NCBI GenBank assembly: GCA_002081555.1
Contig: MZNV01001914.1
Location: forward strand, 1-32,810
Length of the DNA: 32,810 nt
From: Protostelium mycophagum
Taxonomy: Eukaryota > Evosea > Variosea > Protosteliida > Protosteliaceae
Direction of reading: 5' to 3'
The notes below the pieces were generated by a model, which searched no databases, had not been told where the DNA came from, and was given only the letters and a program-made list of their open reading frames with translations. Positions 9,704 through 20,071 of the stretch are shown here, in pieces (position 1 is the first letter of the stretch; the number at the start of each line of letters is the position of its first letter). Made by a program: the position numbers and the translations under genes.

Positions 9704-12700
9704 TCACTTTTGGTTCTTTGAGATTCTCCAGTAGTAATCTGCGTGTTCACTTTTTCCGATTAAGGAGACAAACTCTTCGTCGTGAGTGATAATCACAAGC
9801 TGGAAGTTGCTCTGCTGTCTTCTCGTCTCAATAATACTGAGAGACTTAGTACAAACATGAAAGAAAAAAATAGGTCGATGCGAAGCCCAAAAGAGTTCGT
9901 CACGAGGGCTTCCCAAGTGGTCTCCCACCTTAGTACTGGCCTCGCTCAGACACGCTTGACTTCGCAGTGCGGCAAGGGATGCGGTAGACTGTGTCGATAT
10001 GAACGAACCCGAATTAACCTTCCGTTTTCACGAAGCAAACCTAGCACAAACATGTCCACTCTTCGTCTTTCGTTGCGACACTGCCGCAATTATGAATTAT
10101 ATAATTAGATTCTGATATTGTGTACATGTTTACAACTATATAACTCACTTGACTAAAGCGTTTGCAAAGCTCTCTACATTTTGTCTGTCCAGATTTGTGG
10201 TGGGCTCGTCCAACGCCAAGATACCACAATTAATACAGAAAGCCTCCGCGAGGGCCAGTCTAATAACAAGAGAAGCCAACACTTTTTGACCTGCAGAGCA
10301 CCTGCCTCTCATGTCCAACTCTACACCTCCCTTCAACATCACCACCCTACGAGATTTCAGCGAAATTTCACGGAAATTCATACCTGTAGTTGTATGAGGA
10401 GGATCTACCCGTGGTGTTTTCGGAGTTTGACCGGAGTTGGATCGCGTCTATATCTGTTCCTTTGTAGGTGGCTTGCCACAGCTCCAGTATGATCTTGTTA
10501 ATCTCGTTCATCTTTACGCTGTGGAATTGCATCAGGGCTTTTTCTAAGGCTTTGTAATATTTATCCAAGTCCACGTTCACCATTTCGGTGGTCTACAACG
10601 GTCAGATTTTTTCTTGATAGTGTGGTGCAGTGTTAGATGTGACCAAGTGCACTAAGTAAAGAAGAGTTAGGATTGCAGCGGGTATGGCTCTGAAGGCAAA
10701 CTAAGAATATATATGAAGGTGCCTGCAGCTCCGCAAGACTGAAGGAAAGAACATGATTACTGCGGCAGAGCCGCAGCTCCAACTATCTGTCACAAAGATA
10801 TTGGACAGCTTTTTTCACTCAACACACCATAAAAACAGAACATCACCTTGAGTCGGATGACCATCTGTTTGTAGTCTTCATCTACACTCTTGTAGACCTG
10901 CTTTCCCAGCTCTTTCTGGTGCGATGTCATCTGTGACTGGAGTGTGTTTTTACTTCCACTCAATTGGTCGTGTTTAGTCTTGAAATTTAGATATTCCTTC
11001 TCGAGTGCGGCGAGTTCCTGCACAAACTCGGAATTGTCGACGCTGATGCCCAGGCGTGCCTCTCTGTCTCTGATTTTGGATTCCAAGTCTTTTATCTCTT
11101 TCAGTTGTTCTCTGTACTGCATTTCGTGAGAAATTCCTCGGAAAAATGACGGAGAATGATTCGAAATGTTGTGGAAATTTCACCTTGATGTTGTCAAGGA
11201 GATCTCTGCGTATAGCTTCGGAGTTTCCGATCTGTGAATTTAACTCCGATATCTCATCGTTAATGTTCTTTTTTTCCGCTTCGTTCTCGTCTGCTGCCTT
11301 CTTAGCCTGTCTCCAGTGTCAGATCTGACACTGACATATTCTGACATATTCTGACATATCACATCTACAACGAGAATATTCACCTCTATTTTCCTCTTCT
11401 CTGCAGTCTTCAGATCACTCGACACATTTATTTCTTGGATTCTGTTATGCAGGCTGTGCAACTGTGACACTTTGTGTTGGAAAGCCTGCGCCTATCAGCC
11501 GAATTTCACTTCCGAATTTCACTCACGTCCTTCTGCTGTTGTACGCTGGAATCATGCTCTTCAGCTTCCTTCATGACCTCTTGTTTTCTCTTCATCAGAG
11601 TGGAAATATTCTTCTCACACGCCTGCACTTTGCTCTGCAGCTCGGCGATCTCTACCTCTGTGTCTTCGCGGGCTTTTTGGATCTCGTCCAGTTCCGTGGT
11701 GAGGCGGTTGATGTCGTTGGAGGCTGTTCTCATGGAGCTGAGTTCGTTCTCTTGTTGGTGCAGGGCGTTACTGGCCGTTAGGATCTGTTTGAAATTTGAA
11801 TTTCAGAAGGGCGGGAAAGAGACTGACCTTGTTTTGTATGGATGACATCTCGTCTCTCAATGAATTAATACTCTGGTTCAGAATTCCGCTTTTTTTCTGT
11901 CAAATTTCAGTAAATTTCACTCAAATCCAAGAAACTTCTTCGAATAATATGCACCTGTAACTCGGCATATTCAGCATTAACCTCACTCAATGATCTGGTG
12001 TCTGTCGTTTTGAGGGATAATGCCTTCTCTTCTGCTTGCACCTGTCAACATTCAGTGTGCAACACAGATGGATTGGTGATGTCTACCTGCTTGTCCAATT
12101 CAAGAAATTCCCTAAAGTTGGTGACGATCTTGTCGGCCTCTGGGATCAATTTATTGAGCTCTTGGTCTTCTGTGCTCAGCCGCGAGAAGTCATCGGTTAA
12201 TTTCTTCAAAGACCTGTTGTTCTTAGCGAAAATGTAAAAATTATGTATGTGAAAAATAAAATCATACTGCTTTAATCATAAAAACACCAGAAGAATGTTT
12301 TGTTACGCTTTGCCGCAGTGATATATTTGTATCCATCAAGCCGCAATAGAACTGCAGCTCTGCCGCAGTGAAAGCAGACCCGCATACTGCGGCAAAGCCC
12401 AGTACGAAGAATGCATCGCGAGAGCTGCAGAAACATTATTTCGGCAAAGCCCCAGCCCAAGAGAAACGTGAATTCACTGACTTTTCGGTCTCTTTCTTCT
12501 GCTTGTCCATTTCTTCGAGCTTGACCTTGACCTCAGGAATTTCCCTCTTGGACAAGCGCATAAGTGAATCGTAATTCGGCTGTAATCTCCTCAATTCGTT
12601 CAAGAGAAATTCAGATTCCTTCAAGCTGGTTCGGTTGCTGTCCAGAGATTCGGGGATGGCTGCCAGCGCGGTTTCGAGCTGTCAAAATTCAGATTGTGTC

Positions 12701-15700
12701 ATCTACAATGGTTGCAGAAATGGAATTGTTGTTCATGTGAATAATGATGGAATATTGTCTCCAAGCTTCGCCCAGGAAATACAAACTCAAAATGTTTTAT
12801 TGTCTTTACACGGTGCAATGATTCAACAAACTCGTTTCTAGAATTTAATTTACCTTGGAGATGAAGGATTGTAGCTCCGACTTTTTGCTGAAAGATCGCT
12901 CACAAAGAGGGCAGTTGTGGCTCTCTTGTCCGGACTCAATAAAATTATTATACATTATACTCGCTGATTGCGTCATGGCAATATCCCTTTTGTACTTTAG
13001 CACCTTGATTTCCTCATATCTCTTACTTTCTGATCTTCTCTGTGTTTTTTTCGGCATCGGTTATCAACACGGGCAGCTCTCTATCGTTGTTGGAGACTTT
13101 ACCTAACTTCCTCTGATGTTCTGCAGAATTTCAGTAAGCTTTCGACCATTGTCACATGAAATAGCATTTTGTCCCAAAGACACATTCTTCTGGTGTCTTT
13201 TGTGCGTGTGTTTTTTGTGAATGTTTTCTATTAACTTGTGAAGCGAATATAGTTTGAGATGAATTGGATATACCTTTCATTTCGACCTCAAGCTTGTTGA
13301 GATGTTGCTGTGTGCTCTGTGCTTGTCCACTTAGAGTAGAGAAAGCTATCTTATCCTTCTCCAAAGATTTATTCATCTCTGTCACCACTGATCTTTTAAG
13401 CCTAATTTGTTCAGTTATGATATCATAACTGAAGGGAAATTTCGGTCAAAACTCTCAAAAATCCGATTGGGTTCGACAAATTCAAGAAAAACAAACCTGG
13501 CAGCTTTTTCCAACTCCTTCTTGATGTCGGATAAATTACTTGGTATTTCTCCGATCTCCCTCTCAAAATCATCGCGATAATTTTCCAATCTGAAATCTCC
13601 GTGAATTTTCGTTATAAATACAACAAAATCTGAAGCGATAGCTTACATCTGTGTGTATCTGTCCCTTCTATTATTTCTGTCCCTCCTCTTTGATTCGAGA
13701 GATGCAGATGCAGCAGTCAAGCTGGATAATGTCTCTATCGCTTTGCTGAGTTCTAGAATTCTGGCCTCCACTTGGGACTTTTCTTTGGACATCTTCTCTA
13801 TCTTCTCATTGTTTGCTTCGTAGTTCAATTTGGACTTCAAGGCTTCTAATGCGTCCTTCTTCTCTTTGATCTGTAAAAATAAATATTCCGAGCATCATTT
13901 ATCATCAAAATGAGTCTTTTCTTGTGCTCTGAAAATCGACAGAGCCTGTTTCTATTGTGTAATATTTTCGTTCTTCAGAACAAAAGAAATAATTTCAAAA
14001 GATTCGACTACACACCTGCGCCGAGACCATGTCGATCTTATCTCTCGCCCTTTGTTTCTCTGATAATTGCCCCTGTATCACACTACTCCTCTGATTCTGA
14101 CTCTCCATCGTCTCTCTCTTCTGCCTCAACCGCTCTTGTGTCTTGGCTGATTCTTTCTGCCCGAGGTCCAATTTCTTGGAAAATTCTTCTATTCTTTCAG
14201 TGAATTTCGCCTTCTCTGCACGAGATCTATTCGAGAGGGCGGTGAGCATGTTTTCGATGCTGACAAATAGTGACTGAACCTGATATGTATGAGGCAGTTA
14301 TAAAGATGAATTGTCGGTGGCAACTGCCGCGAGATAACATCTCTGCCGACACAATCCTGAGAAAAACTCACAGTATCATCATCAAAAGGTGCATCCTCAT
14401 AACCAGCGACGCCATACTTCTTCGCGAATTGTATGATCTTTTCATCTCTCTCCTTAATGGTCTTTTCTTTTGTCACGAGCGCTGCTGACGCTGAGCCATA
14501 CGCTTCAGATGCCTCTATCGCCTTTTTGTTCAACTGGACTCCTTCATTGTCGAGAGAGCTCATCTATAAGAGTTATGGATATATTAATATTTACCCGACA
14601 AAAAACGAGAGGATTTTTGTGATTTACCTTCTGGACGAGTTGCATTCTGCGGTCATCGAGTTTGTCTTGCTCAGCATCGTGTCGCTGTGCCTTGTTCTTC
14701 AAGTCCGCATCAGATAACTCTGATTATTTTCAATCAATTTCCCATCAAATTCTGGTCGTCGAAGCGAGATGAAATGAAATATTCGATAAGGACTCACCTT
14801 TCATATCTGTTCTGAGGCTCTGGTGTAATTTTTTATTGTCTATAATAATCTGGTCCTTTCTCGCCTTCATCTTAACCACCTATATCATTCGGTAAAAATT
14901 TATATAATAGTGAACATTTGAAAATAAAAATCCGACTTTACCTCTTGAATCTCTTCCTGAGCTCCACTCTGTTTATTTTTTATCTGGTCGATTTTCGATT
15001 TCTTCTGCGCAATCGTCTCTTTCAGATGCTGTATTTCATCTTGTGCTTGAGTCACTTTGTTTGTAAAATCATCCAACTCTCTCTTCATCTGCACACATCA
15101 ATTGGGACGAAAATATATAGATCACCTTGACAGAATGGCCTCGATTGACTTCCACAGTTTCCAGCTTCAATTTATATTCTTTGAGATGATCAGCTTGTTG
15201 TTTTCGCTCTTTCTTGATGGCGTCCAAGGCTTTTGTATATCTTTTAAAAAATTCAATAAGAATAAAATTGAATTTATTTTCGAAACTTTCGCCATAAAAA
15301 ATGAAGAAAGGAAAGATCAATTATATTACTTTGTGGCAGAGAAAATCTCATCAAATCTCTTTTTTAGAGTGGCGGATTCGCCCAGAGGCCAGTTGGATTC
15401 TTCTTGATGGCAAAAAATGACGCTCTCCAGGATGGCCTTTGATGCACCCATTAAATCAGGTATGAGCGCGTCCAGATCAGCACAACGGTAACTCTGGCTT
15501 ACTTTCTGCGATGATCAGTCATGATCAAGACGTTCTCGTCTTAATCATGAGAAGAGATGGAAGAAATACCTCTCCGTTGTCTCTATATGCTTGTAGTGCA
15601 CTCTCCAAAGTTTTCATCTCTAATGATTTGGCTTTCTGTGTCAACTGAAGAGATCGTACACTGAGAAGAATTATTTCTAACTCCTAATCAGAGCGACATC

Positions 15701-16059
15701 ACGATACTCTAAAAAAATGTCTGTTTAATACATACATGACGAAGGGCTTTCCGTTCGTATTTTTAAAACGTAGTTTGATCTGTGCTTTGATTTCTCTTTC
15801 TCCAGCCACTTTGGGATCATGTATAAAGGCCTGTCCTTTGGATGTATTCGGTGGTACTTCACCCGTACAAGCGTATTTCAACGCCTCTATGATCGTCTGG
15901 TGTTGATCAGAGATGAACAAGGGCAATCTCCTTTACCGTCTTTCCGGCACCATTTTGACCAACGATAATGGTGAGAGGTTTATAGAACTGAATAATATTT
16001 TGGTTCTCGGGGTCAAAACTTCTGATTCCTCGAATGAGGAGCTTATCAATACTGGTCAT
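9704..16059 (-). CDS. RAD50: RAD50, SMC-like ATPase of the MRN double-strand-break complex
   Basis: Gene of 6.4 kb with more than twenty exons. Exon 1 (16059-15937) encodes [19 protein letters not shown] and the Walker A segment [11 protein letters not shown]. Exon 2 (15896-15736) continues with [18 protein letters not shown]. Long coiled-coil exons follow. The zinc hook [12 protein letters not shown] lies near 12900. The returning coil leads to [17 protein letters not shown], then the ABC signature [16 protein letters not shown] and Walker [14 protein letters not shown] (exon ending at 10149). The last exon (9836-9704) has [17 protein letters not shown]. All catalytic motifs are present, so the protein should work with Mre11 and Nbs1 in break repair, telomere upkeep and meiosis. 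The last intron (9837-10148) contains a 5S rRNA gene on the same strand. Introns near 10610-10790 and 12240-12470 carry G/C-rich repeats. It is head-to-head with the methyltransferase gene, 116 bases apart. Confidence 0.95.
9864..9892 (-). terminator. RNA polymerase III terminator of the 5S gene, with back-up T-run
   Basis: On the minus strand TTTT follows directly after the 5S 3' end (9892-9889), and a run of seven T lies 18 bases further on (9870-9864). Four Ts are the minimum pol III stop in most eukaryotes, so the second run could serve as fail-safe. Confidence 0.6.
9893..10010 (-). rRNA. 5S rRNA: 5S ribosomal RNA gene, nested in the last RAD50 intron
   Basis: Read on the minus strand, 118 bases starting GGGTTCGTTC and ending GTGACGAACTC. 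The two ends pair to form helix I (about nine pairs including G-U). Helix II pairs GACAC near base 15 with GTGTC near base 57. The internal control region is well conserved: GAAGTCAAGCGTGTC (A box) and CCAGTACTAAGGTGGGAGAC (internal element and C box). It closes with CACTTGGGAAGCCCTCG, typical of 5S helices IV/V. The length equals a normal 5S. A T-run follows immediately. It looks intact, so it is probably a working RNA polymerase III gene lying in the sense direction of the host intron. A recent pseudogene copy cannot be excluded from one copy. Confidence 0.9.
11331..11360. repeat. three tandem 10-base units in a RAD50 intron
   Basis: CTGACATATT is repeated twice exactly and a third time with one change (CTGACATATC). 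It lies in the RAD50 intron between the exons near 11300 and 11385. Confidence 0.8.
12307..12398. repeat. inverted repeat with GCTTTGCCGCAGT arms in a RAD50 intron
   Basis: GCTTTGCCGCAGT at 12307-12319 is the exact reverse complement of ACTGCGGCAAAGC at 12386-12398. A third copy with one change lies at 12357-12369 and a related copy at 10759-10771 in another RAD50 intron. The spacing of about 66 bases between arms and the recurrence suggest a small non-autonomous element or a hairpin-forming intron insert. Confidence 0.7.
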
Positions 16060-16175
16060 TGTTGTGTTATGGACGACGCGATGGTGGGAAACTTACGTAA
16101 ATATGTCAGAACTACACTGACAAGACTTCCTGGAATTCAAAATTATTTCAAATTTTAAAATCACGTTCATCCGAA
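16060..16175. promoter_or_regulatory. shared divergent promoter of RAD50 and the METTL25-like gene
   Basis: The two start codons are 116 bases apart on opposite strands. No recognisable factor site was found. The shared promoter is inferred from orientation. Confidence 0.5.
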
Positions 16176-18244
16176 ATGAAGGGTGGTTTCTATCTCAAAA
16201 CTAAAGAAGATATTCAAAAAGACATTAAGGATATAATGGAATGGTTGGATCAGTGGAGGTCAGTCCTCTTTCATATCATTCCCATGATGATATTGACAGC
16301 TGGATCTCCAATGATGAAAATGTGAGATTTTATAGCCTCAAAAAGTATAATTCGATCCGAGAGGATTGGCAAGAATGTTTGGCAGCAGCTGACATCCCAG
16401 AACTCCAGAGAATGGTGCTCGGTTATTGCAGAGTACGGATTCATTCTGTTTCATCACTGATGGATGGAAGGAAGAATGGCCTGACACGTTGAAACATTTT
16501 CTCAAGACGACGATGTCACTGTCTCTGCCGAGAGAGCCACCATCGAACATTCAATCCATTTTGGACATGAAACAGAAAGAGGTCGAGCCTCTATGGATGA
16601 ACAACATGACGAAGAAGAAATCACATGAAGTGATGAGAATGGGGGAGCTGGCACACGTTCTGAAGAAGGTCGCCGGTTGTGATTTGATGGTCGATATTGG
16701 TGCTGGAGAGGTGATGATTTTAAATGGTATTTCTACTGTTTTTTGGGCAGAGCAAGAGGCTGGCTCAACAGCCAATAATTTCCTATTATTTGTAAAAAAG
16801 ACCAAAAATGACCGGTGAAATCGGTATATTTCTGTAGTTTCAAAAACAGCAGCAGTTATGAAATTCTGTTGTTACAAGTCGTACTATTTTGTTATTACAA
16901 TAAACGCATCAACCCAGCTCATCCCTATAGGGATATATATCTCATTACATCACAAAAAGCCACCATATCAACACCATAGCTGTGGAATCAAACGAAAGTA
17001 TTCTGAAGGAAGGACAACGCCGAGTACAAGAGATCGAATCCATGCTGAAGAAGAAAGAAAAGAGACTCGCAAAGAAGGGGACAGATCCTGAGGTTCAGAG
17101 TTCGATCCCTACCGCTACTGTCGATTTTTTGGCATTCTCTGTGTCTCATGACAACCTGCCAAAACTTCAGGAAGAACTGGATCCATTTTTGACAGATTCA
17201 CAAACGAATGAAACTAAAGACTTTGGGATCATCGGTCTCCACACTTGTGGTGACCTAGCCGTTATGCAGGTCAAATTCAAATTTCAAATTTCTCATCTCG
17301 ACACCAACAATAAAACGTGCGAAAGAATGACGCGTTGTAGATCGATTCTTTCTTGAATTCTAGGGCTAAAAGCCTGATCAATGTTGGCTGTTGTTATCAT
17401 TCGAAGAGCTTTGAGTGGGGAATGCGAGGTGTAGACAGAGAAGACAGAGTGGCCCTCTTGTCAAGATATGCGTCGGGGTTGAACATTGCCATCGTGCCTC
17501 AAGCGATGAAATCTGCAACACAAGCGTCTTATCAGTATGCAAACCTGGAAAAAAATGGTGAGTCATCCTACTTCTGGGGTTATATTTATTACTGTTCCTT
17601 ATTATGGATTATTCATTTGGACCTTGCAAAGATATTCTGTTGACAAGGCCGTAAACACAACTCCATTATCGTTCGCAGTAAAATGACTCTAAATAGACCC
17701 GATTGTGACTGGAAGTTCTCTAAACTTCAGAGGTGTTGTAGAGGTAATTTTCGAGACTTTGGACCAAAATATGACACAAGGAAGGACGGAGCCAAAGACA
17801 TTCTCCATCACGGAGAGTACAGAATCAAGGGGATACACGGGCGTTATTACGGAAATTTCGAGGAATATTTGTTGCAAGTCCCAGAAAAGTTGTGCGTGAG
17901 AGACGTGAGCGGAAGATCATGGGTGAAACCGCAAGGCTCCATCATGGCAGGTCGTCAATTTCTAAAAATAGAATCAACTGACTTCTGTAGACCTCTTGCC
18001 CAACATCAGGAGAAGTTTCGAAGAGAACTCACCGAGATTTCCCCTCCTCACGGTGTACATCGCGCTGCAGATGATGATCGGACCTCTCTATGAGGATCTG
18101 ATTTTGTTAGACAGGTTGCTCTACTTATACGAACAATCAGAAGGAATCACAGCGGCTGTCATCCCCCTCTTTGACCCCAAGTTATCACCCAGAAATCTGG
18201 CCATAGGTGCTGTCTCTGATCGGTTTGAAAAAGATGAGAACTGA
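16176..18244 (+). CDS. METTL25: METTL25/RRNAD1-family SAM-dependent methyltransferase
   Basis: Eight exons, 16176-16258, 16300-16432, 16471-16710, 16931-17269, 17341-17557, 17697-17743, 17785-17950 and 17991-18244, join in frame to 492 residues. Landmarks are TKKKSHEVMRMGELAH followed by the SAM-binding motif LMVDIGAGEG (split by the 220-base intron 3), then GIIGLHTCGDLAV, NVGCCYHSKSFEWG, the middle FEEYLLQVPEKL, and the end LYEDLILLDRLLYLYEQ with VIPLFDPKLSPRNLA. This order is diagnostic of the METTL25/RRNAD1 group. The yeast and animal relatives are poorly characterised; a role in ribosome or ribosomal-protein methylation has been proposed for the family, so the substrate here is open. Intron 4 ends in CGTTGTAG. 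Confidence 0.92.
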
Positions 18245-18708
18245 CAGCAGCAGTGGCTCTGAAGGAAGGAAGTTTAGAAGATGTGCTCAAGGCTTATTGT
18301 CATATATAAATACGATTGACGAATGTAAACATGTAAAGAACTGGATTCATTGGTCGTCTTTCTGTCCTCTTTATCCACAAGGCTCCGATTTTTTGATTCT
18401 GTCAAGTTGTAATTCGGAGCTGGTTTTGGCGGGAAAAAAAATTTCAACGGAAGGAAAATATTTGTTATAGGGAAGTGCCAAAGCGCGCCAGCCTCATCTT
18501 CGGGTGTCCAAAAAACTGAAAATAATATTTTTGGCGGGAAAATTTCAAATTTTGTGTCGATGGAAGATAAAAGGAACCAACTCGCATCGAAGAGGACATT
18601 CACTTTGTCTATTTTTTTGACCCTCATCGAACGGCTTCAGTTTCTTTAGAAACTCTACCCTCCTAACAGTTTCCCTCGTCCATTTGCCCCCTCTAAAACT
18701 ATATAGCC
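18245..18708 (+). promoter_or_regulatory. SLBP upstream region with two E2F-like sites
   Basis: The 464 bases between the methyltransferase stop and the SLBP start hold no supported gene. TTTTGGCGGGAA occurs at 18424-18435 and TTTTTGGCGGGAA at 18528-18540, both matching the E2F/DP consensus in the same orientation, 280 and 170 bases before the start codon. S-phase control of SLBP by such sites would be biologically sensible. The same core also occurs in several introns of this window, which weakens the claim. Confidence 0.5.
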
Positions 18709-19676
18709 ATGCCCGCCTTAAGAAAGTTTGGAACTTCTCTTCACAATATCCCAAAGAAGAGTGGTCCACAGAAAGTTTCTCCCGCCACTCAGGCCGCTGC
18801 TCAGAAGAGCGCAGCTGCCAGATTGGATCAGCGAGTTGAGAGGCCAGTAGTTCGCGATGTGGAGGTAAAAGATCTCTTTTATTGAAAAGAGATCCTAAGA
18901 TCTTAACAGGTATCGTCCGAGGTCGACCCTTTGGACATTTCCATTGAAAGCATCCAAACAGGGAGCGGTTCGTTAGAATCCGCCTCATCTTACACAAGAG
19001 ATTTCCTCCTCCAGTTTGCTGATGTGAGTTTCTTTTGAAAAATGACTTGCATTTTTCTCATTCTGCTCAGCTACCAGTAGAACCCATTGAAGGTCTTTTA
19101 GCCGAGATCACACGCGGCTACGTTAACCCTAACCCACCTGCTCCTTTTGTCCGTCGTCCAATCCCCAACACAGAGCGCAAGGCTCCTCGTCCAGTCTGCC
19201 CTTCCTCTATCAAGAAGGGCCTTTCTGCAGAGGCTGCTCCCTTCTTCTCACCCTCAAAGATCCAGTTAAATAACCATGTGAAGGGCTGCGCCACCGAGCC
19301 AGCTATATCTAGAGTGAACAACACTGAGAGATCTGAGCTTGAGTCTATCGCCGTGGCAATGAACTTCGATGAGCCTTCCGACGAATCGAAAACACCAAAG
19401 AAGAAATCCAAAGCCAGAGAGACCGACGCCAAGAGACTCGCAGCACGCCAGAAGCAGCTGGACATCGGAATGGGCACACCTGGTTATAGAGCGTGGTTAG
19501 AACAAGTCCCCGCTGCCAAGAGGAACATCACAGGACCAAGAGTACCAGATGTATTCCAAGTCTGCAGCAAGAGAAGCTGGGACGGCCAGGTCAGAAAGTG
19601 GAGAAGAGAGCTACACGCCTACGATCCCGAGGGTACACCCCTTCCCGCCAATTTTGAAGACGAGTTGGACGAATGA
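18709..19676 (+). CDS. SLBP: histone mRNA stem-loop binding protein with an eIF4E-binding motif
   Basis: Three exons, 18709-18864, 18910-19023 and 19071-19676, give 291 residues. The RNA-binding domain is at about residues 207-276: ETDAKRLAARQKQLDIGMGT, then GYRAWLEQVP, then SKRSWDGQVRKWRRELHAYD. These match the SLBP domain that grips the 3' stem-loop of replication-dependent histone mRNAs, with the RRSWDxQ helix intact. The TPNK motif of animals, with its phosphorylated Thr, is replaced by VPDV. The N-terminal region is basic and Ala-rich. Residues 80-86 read YTRDFLL, a perfect Y-x4-L-hydrophobic eIF4E-binding motif, in a context (YTRDFLLQFADLP) very like the 4E-binding site of eIF4G. This suggests the protein links histone mRNA directly to the cap-binding factor. 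The tail is acidic. RECQL4 converges on it, 395 bases away. Confidence 0.92.
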
Positions 19677-20071
19677 TGTGAGCGAACTGGTCATCGAGAA
19701 TATTGATGAATAAAGCGATTGTATAAAGTGTGTTTTAAAGGGTCACATGCAACCTCCGTTAGGTGTGTTGCATTGCGCAGAAGATTCATTTTGTATAACT
19801 GACTTGCTAACTTGATATACTCTCGTGTCCGAACGAAAGATGTCCAAGTTGGCCACAATTGCGCTCTTTTAGTTGCAACCGAATGGACAACCCACTTGGT
19901 ATAACAAACGTGGCTGTGATTACCCAGTTTTATTATTAAGAAATGTACTGTAGGTGGGCCTTTGAGAAGTGACCGTTTGGGCACAATAAAGAGTAGTTTT
20001 TTGAATTGTAATTGTTGTGCCTTTCACAAAAGTACAAAGCTTTTTAATTTTTAAGAATAAAATCCAACAGT
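19677..20071. other. intergenic region between SLBP and RECQL4 stops
   Basis: No gene is supported. AATAAA hexamers lie at about 19710 and 19985 on the plus strand and could be SLBP polyadenylation signals. Nothing resembling a tRNA, snRNA or repeat was recognised. Confidence 0.5.

Larger units (their letters stand above)
9845..10054. repeat. 15-base imperfect direct repeats flanking the 5S gene
   Basis: CTTAGTACAAACATG at 9845-9859 and CCTAGCACAAACATG at 10040-10054 match at 13 of 15 positions and bracket the 5S gene plus about 30 bases on each side. They look like a decayed target-site duplication, though chance is possible. The left copy lies close to the 3' splice site of the RAD50 intron and, on the minus strand, includes TACTAAG, which may be the branch site. 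Confidence 0.5.

Noticed and set aside
9782-10108. Plus-strand open frame across the 5S region
   Set aside because: It is antisense to the RAD50 last exon, intron and the 5S gene; its sequence is explained by them.
18545-18997. 150-codon minus-strand frame upstream of and over SLBP exons 1-2
   Set aside because: Antisense shadow of SLBP coding sequence with no recognisable domains.
19840-19880. Possible tRNA or snRNA in the SLBP-RECQL4 gap
   Set aside because: No A/B box pair, cloverleaf or conserved snRNA block could be found.
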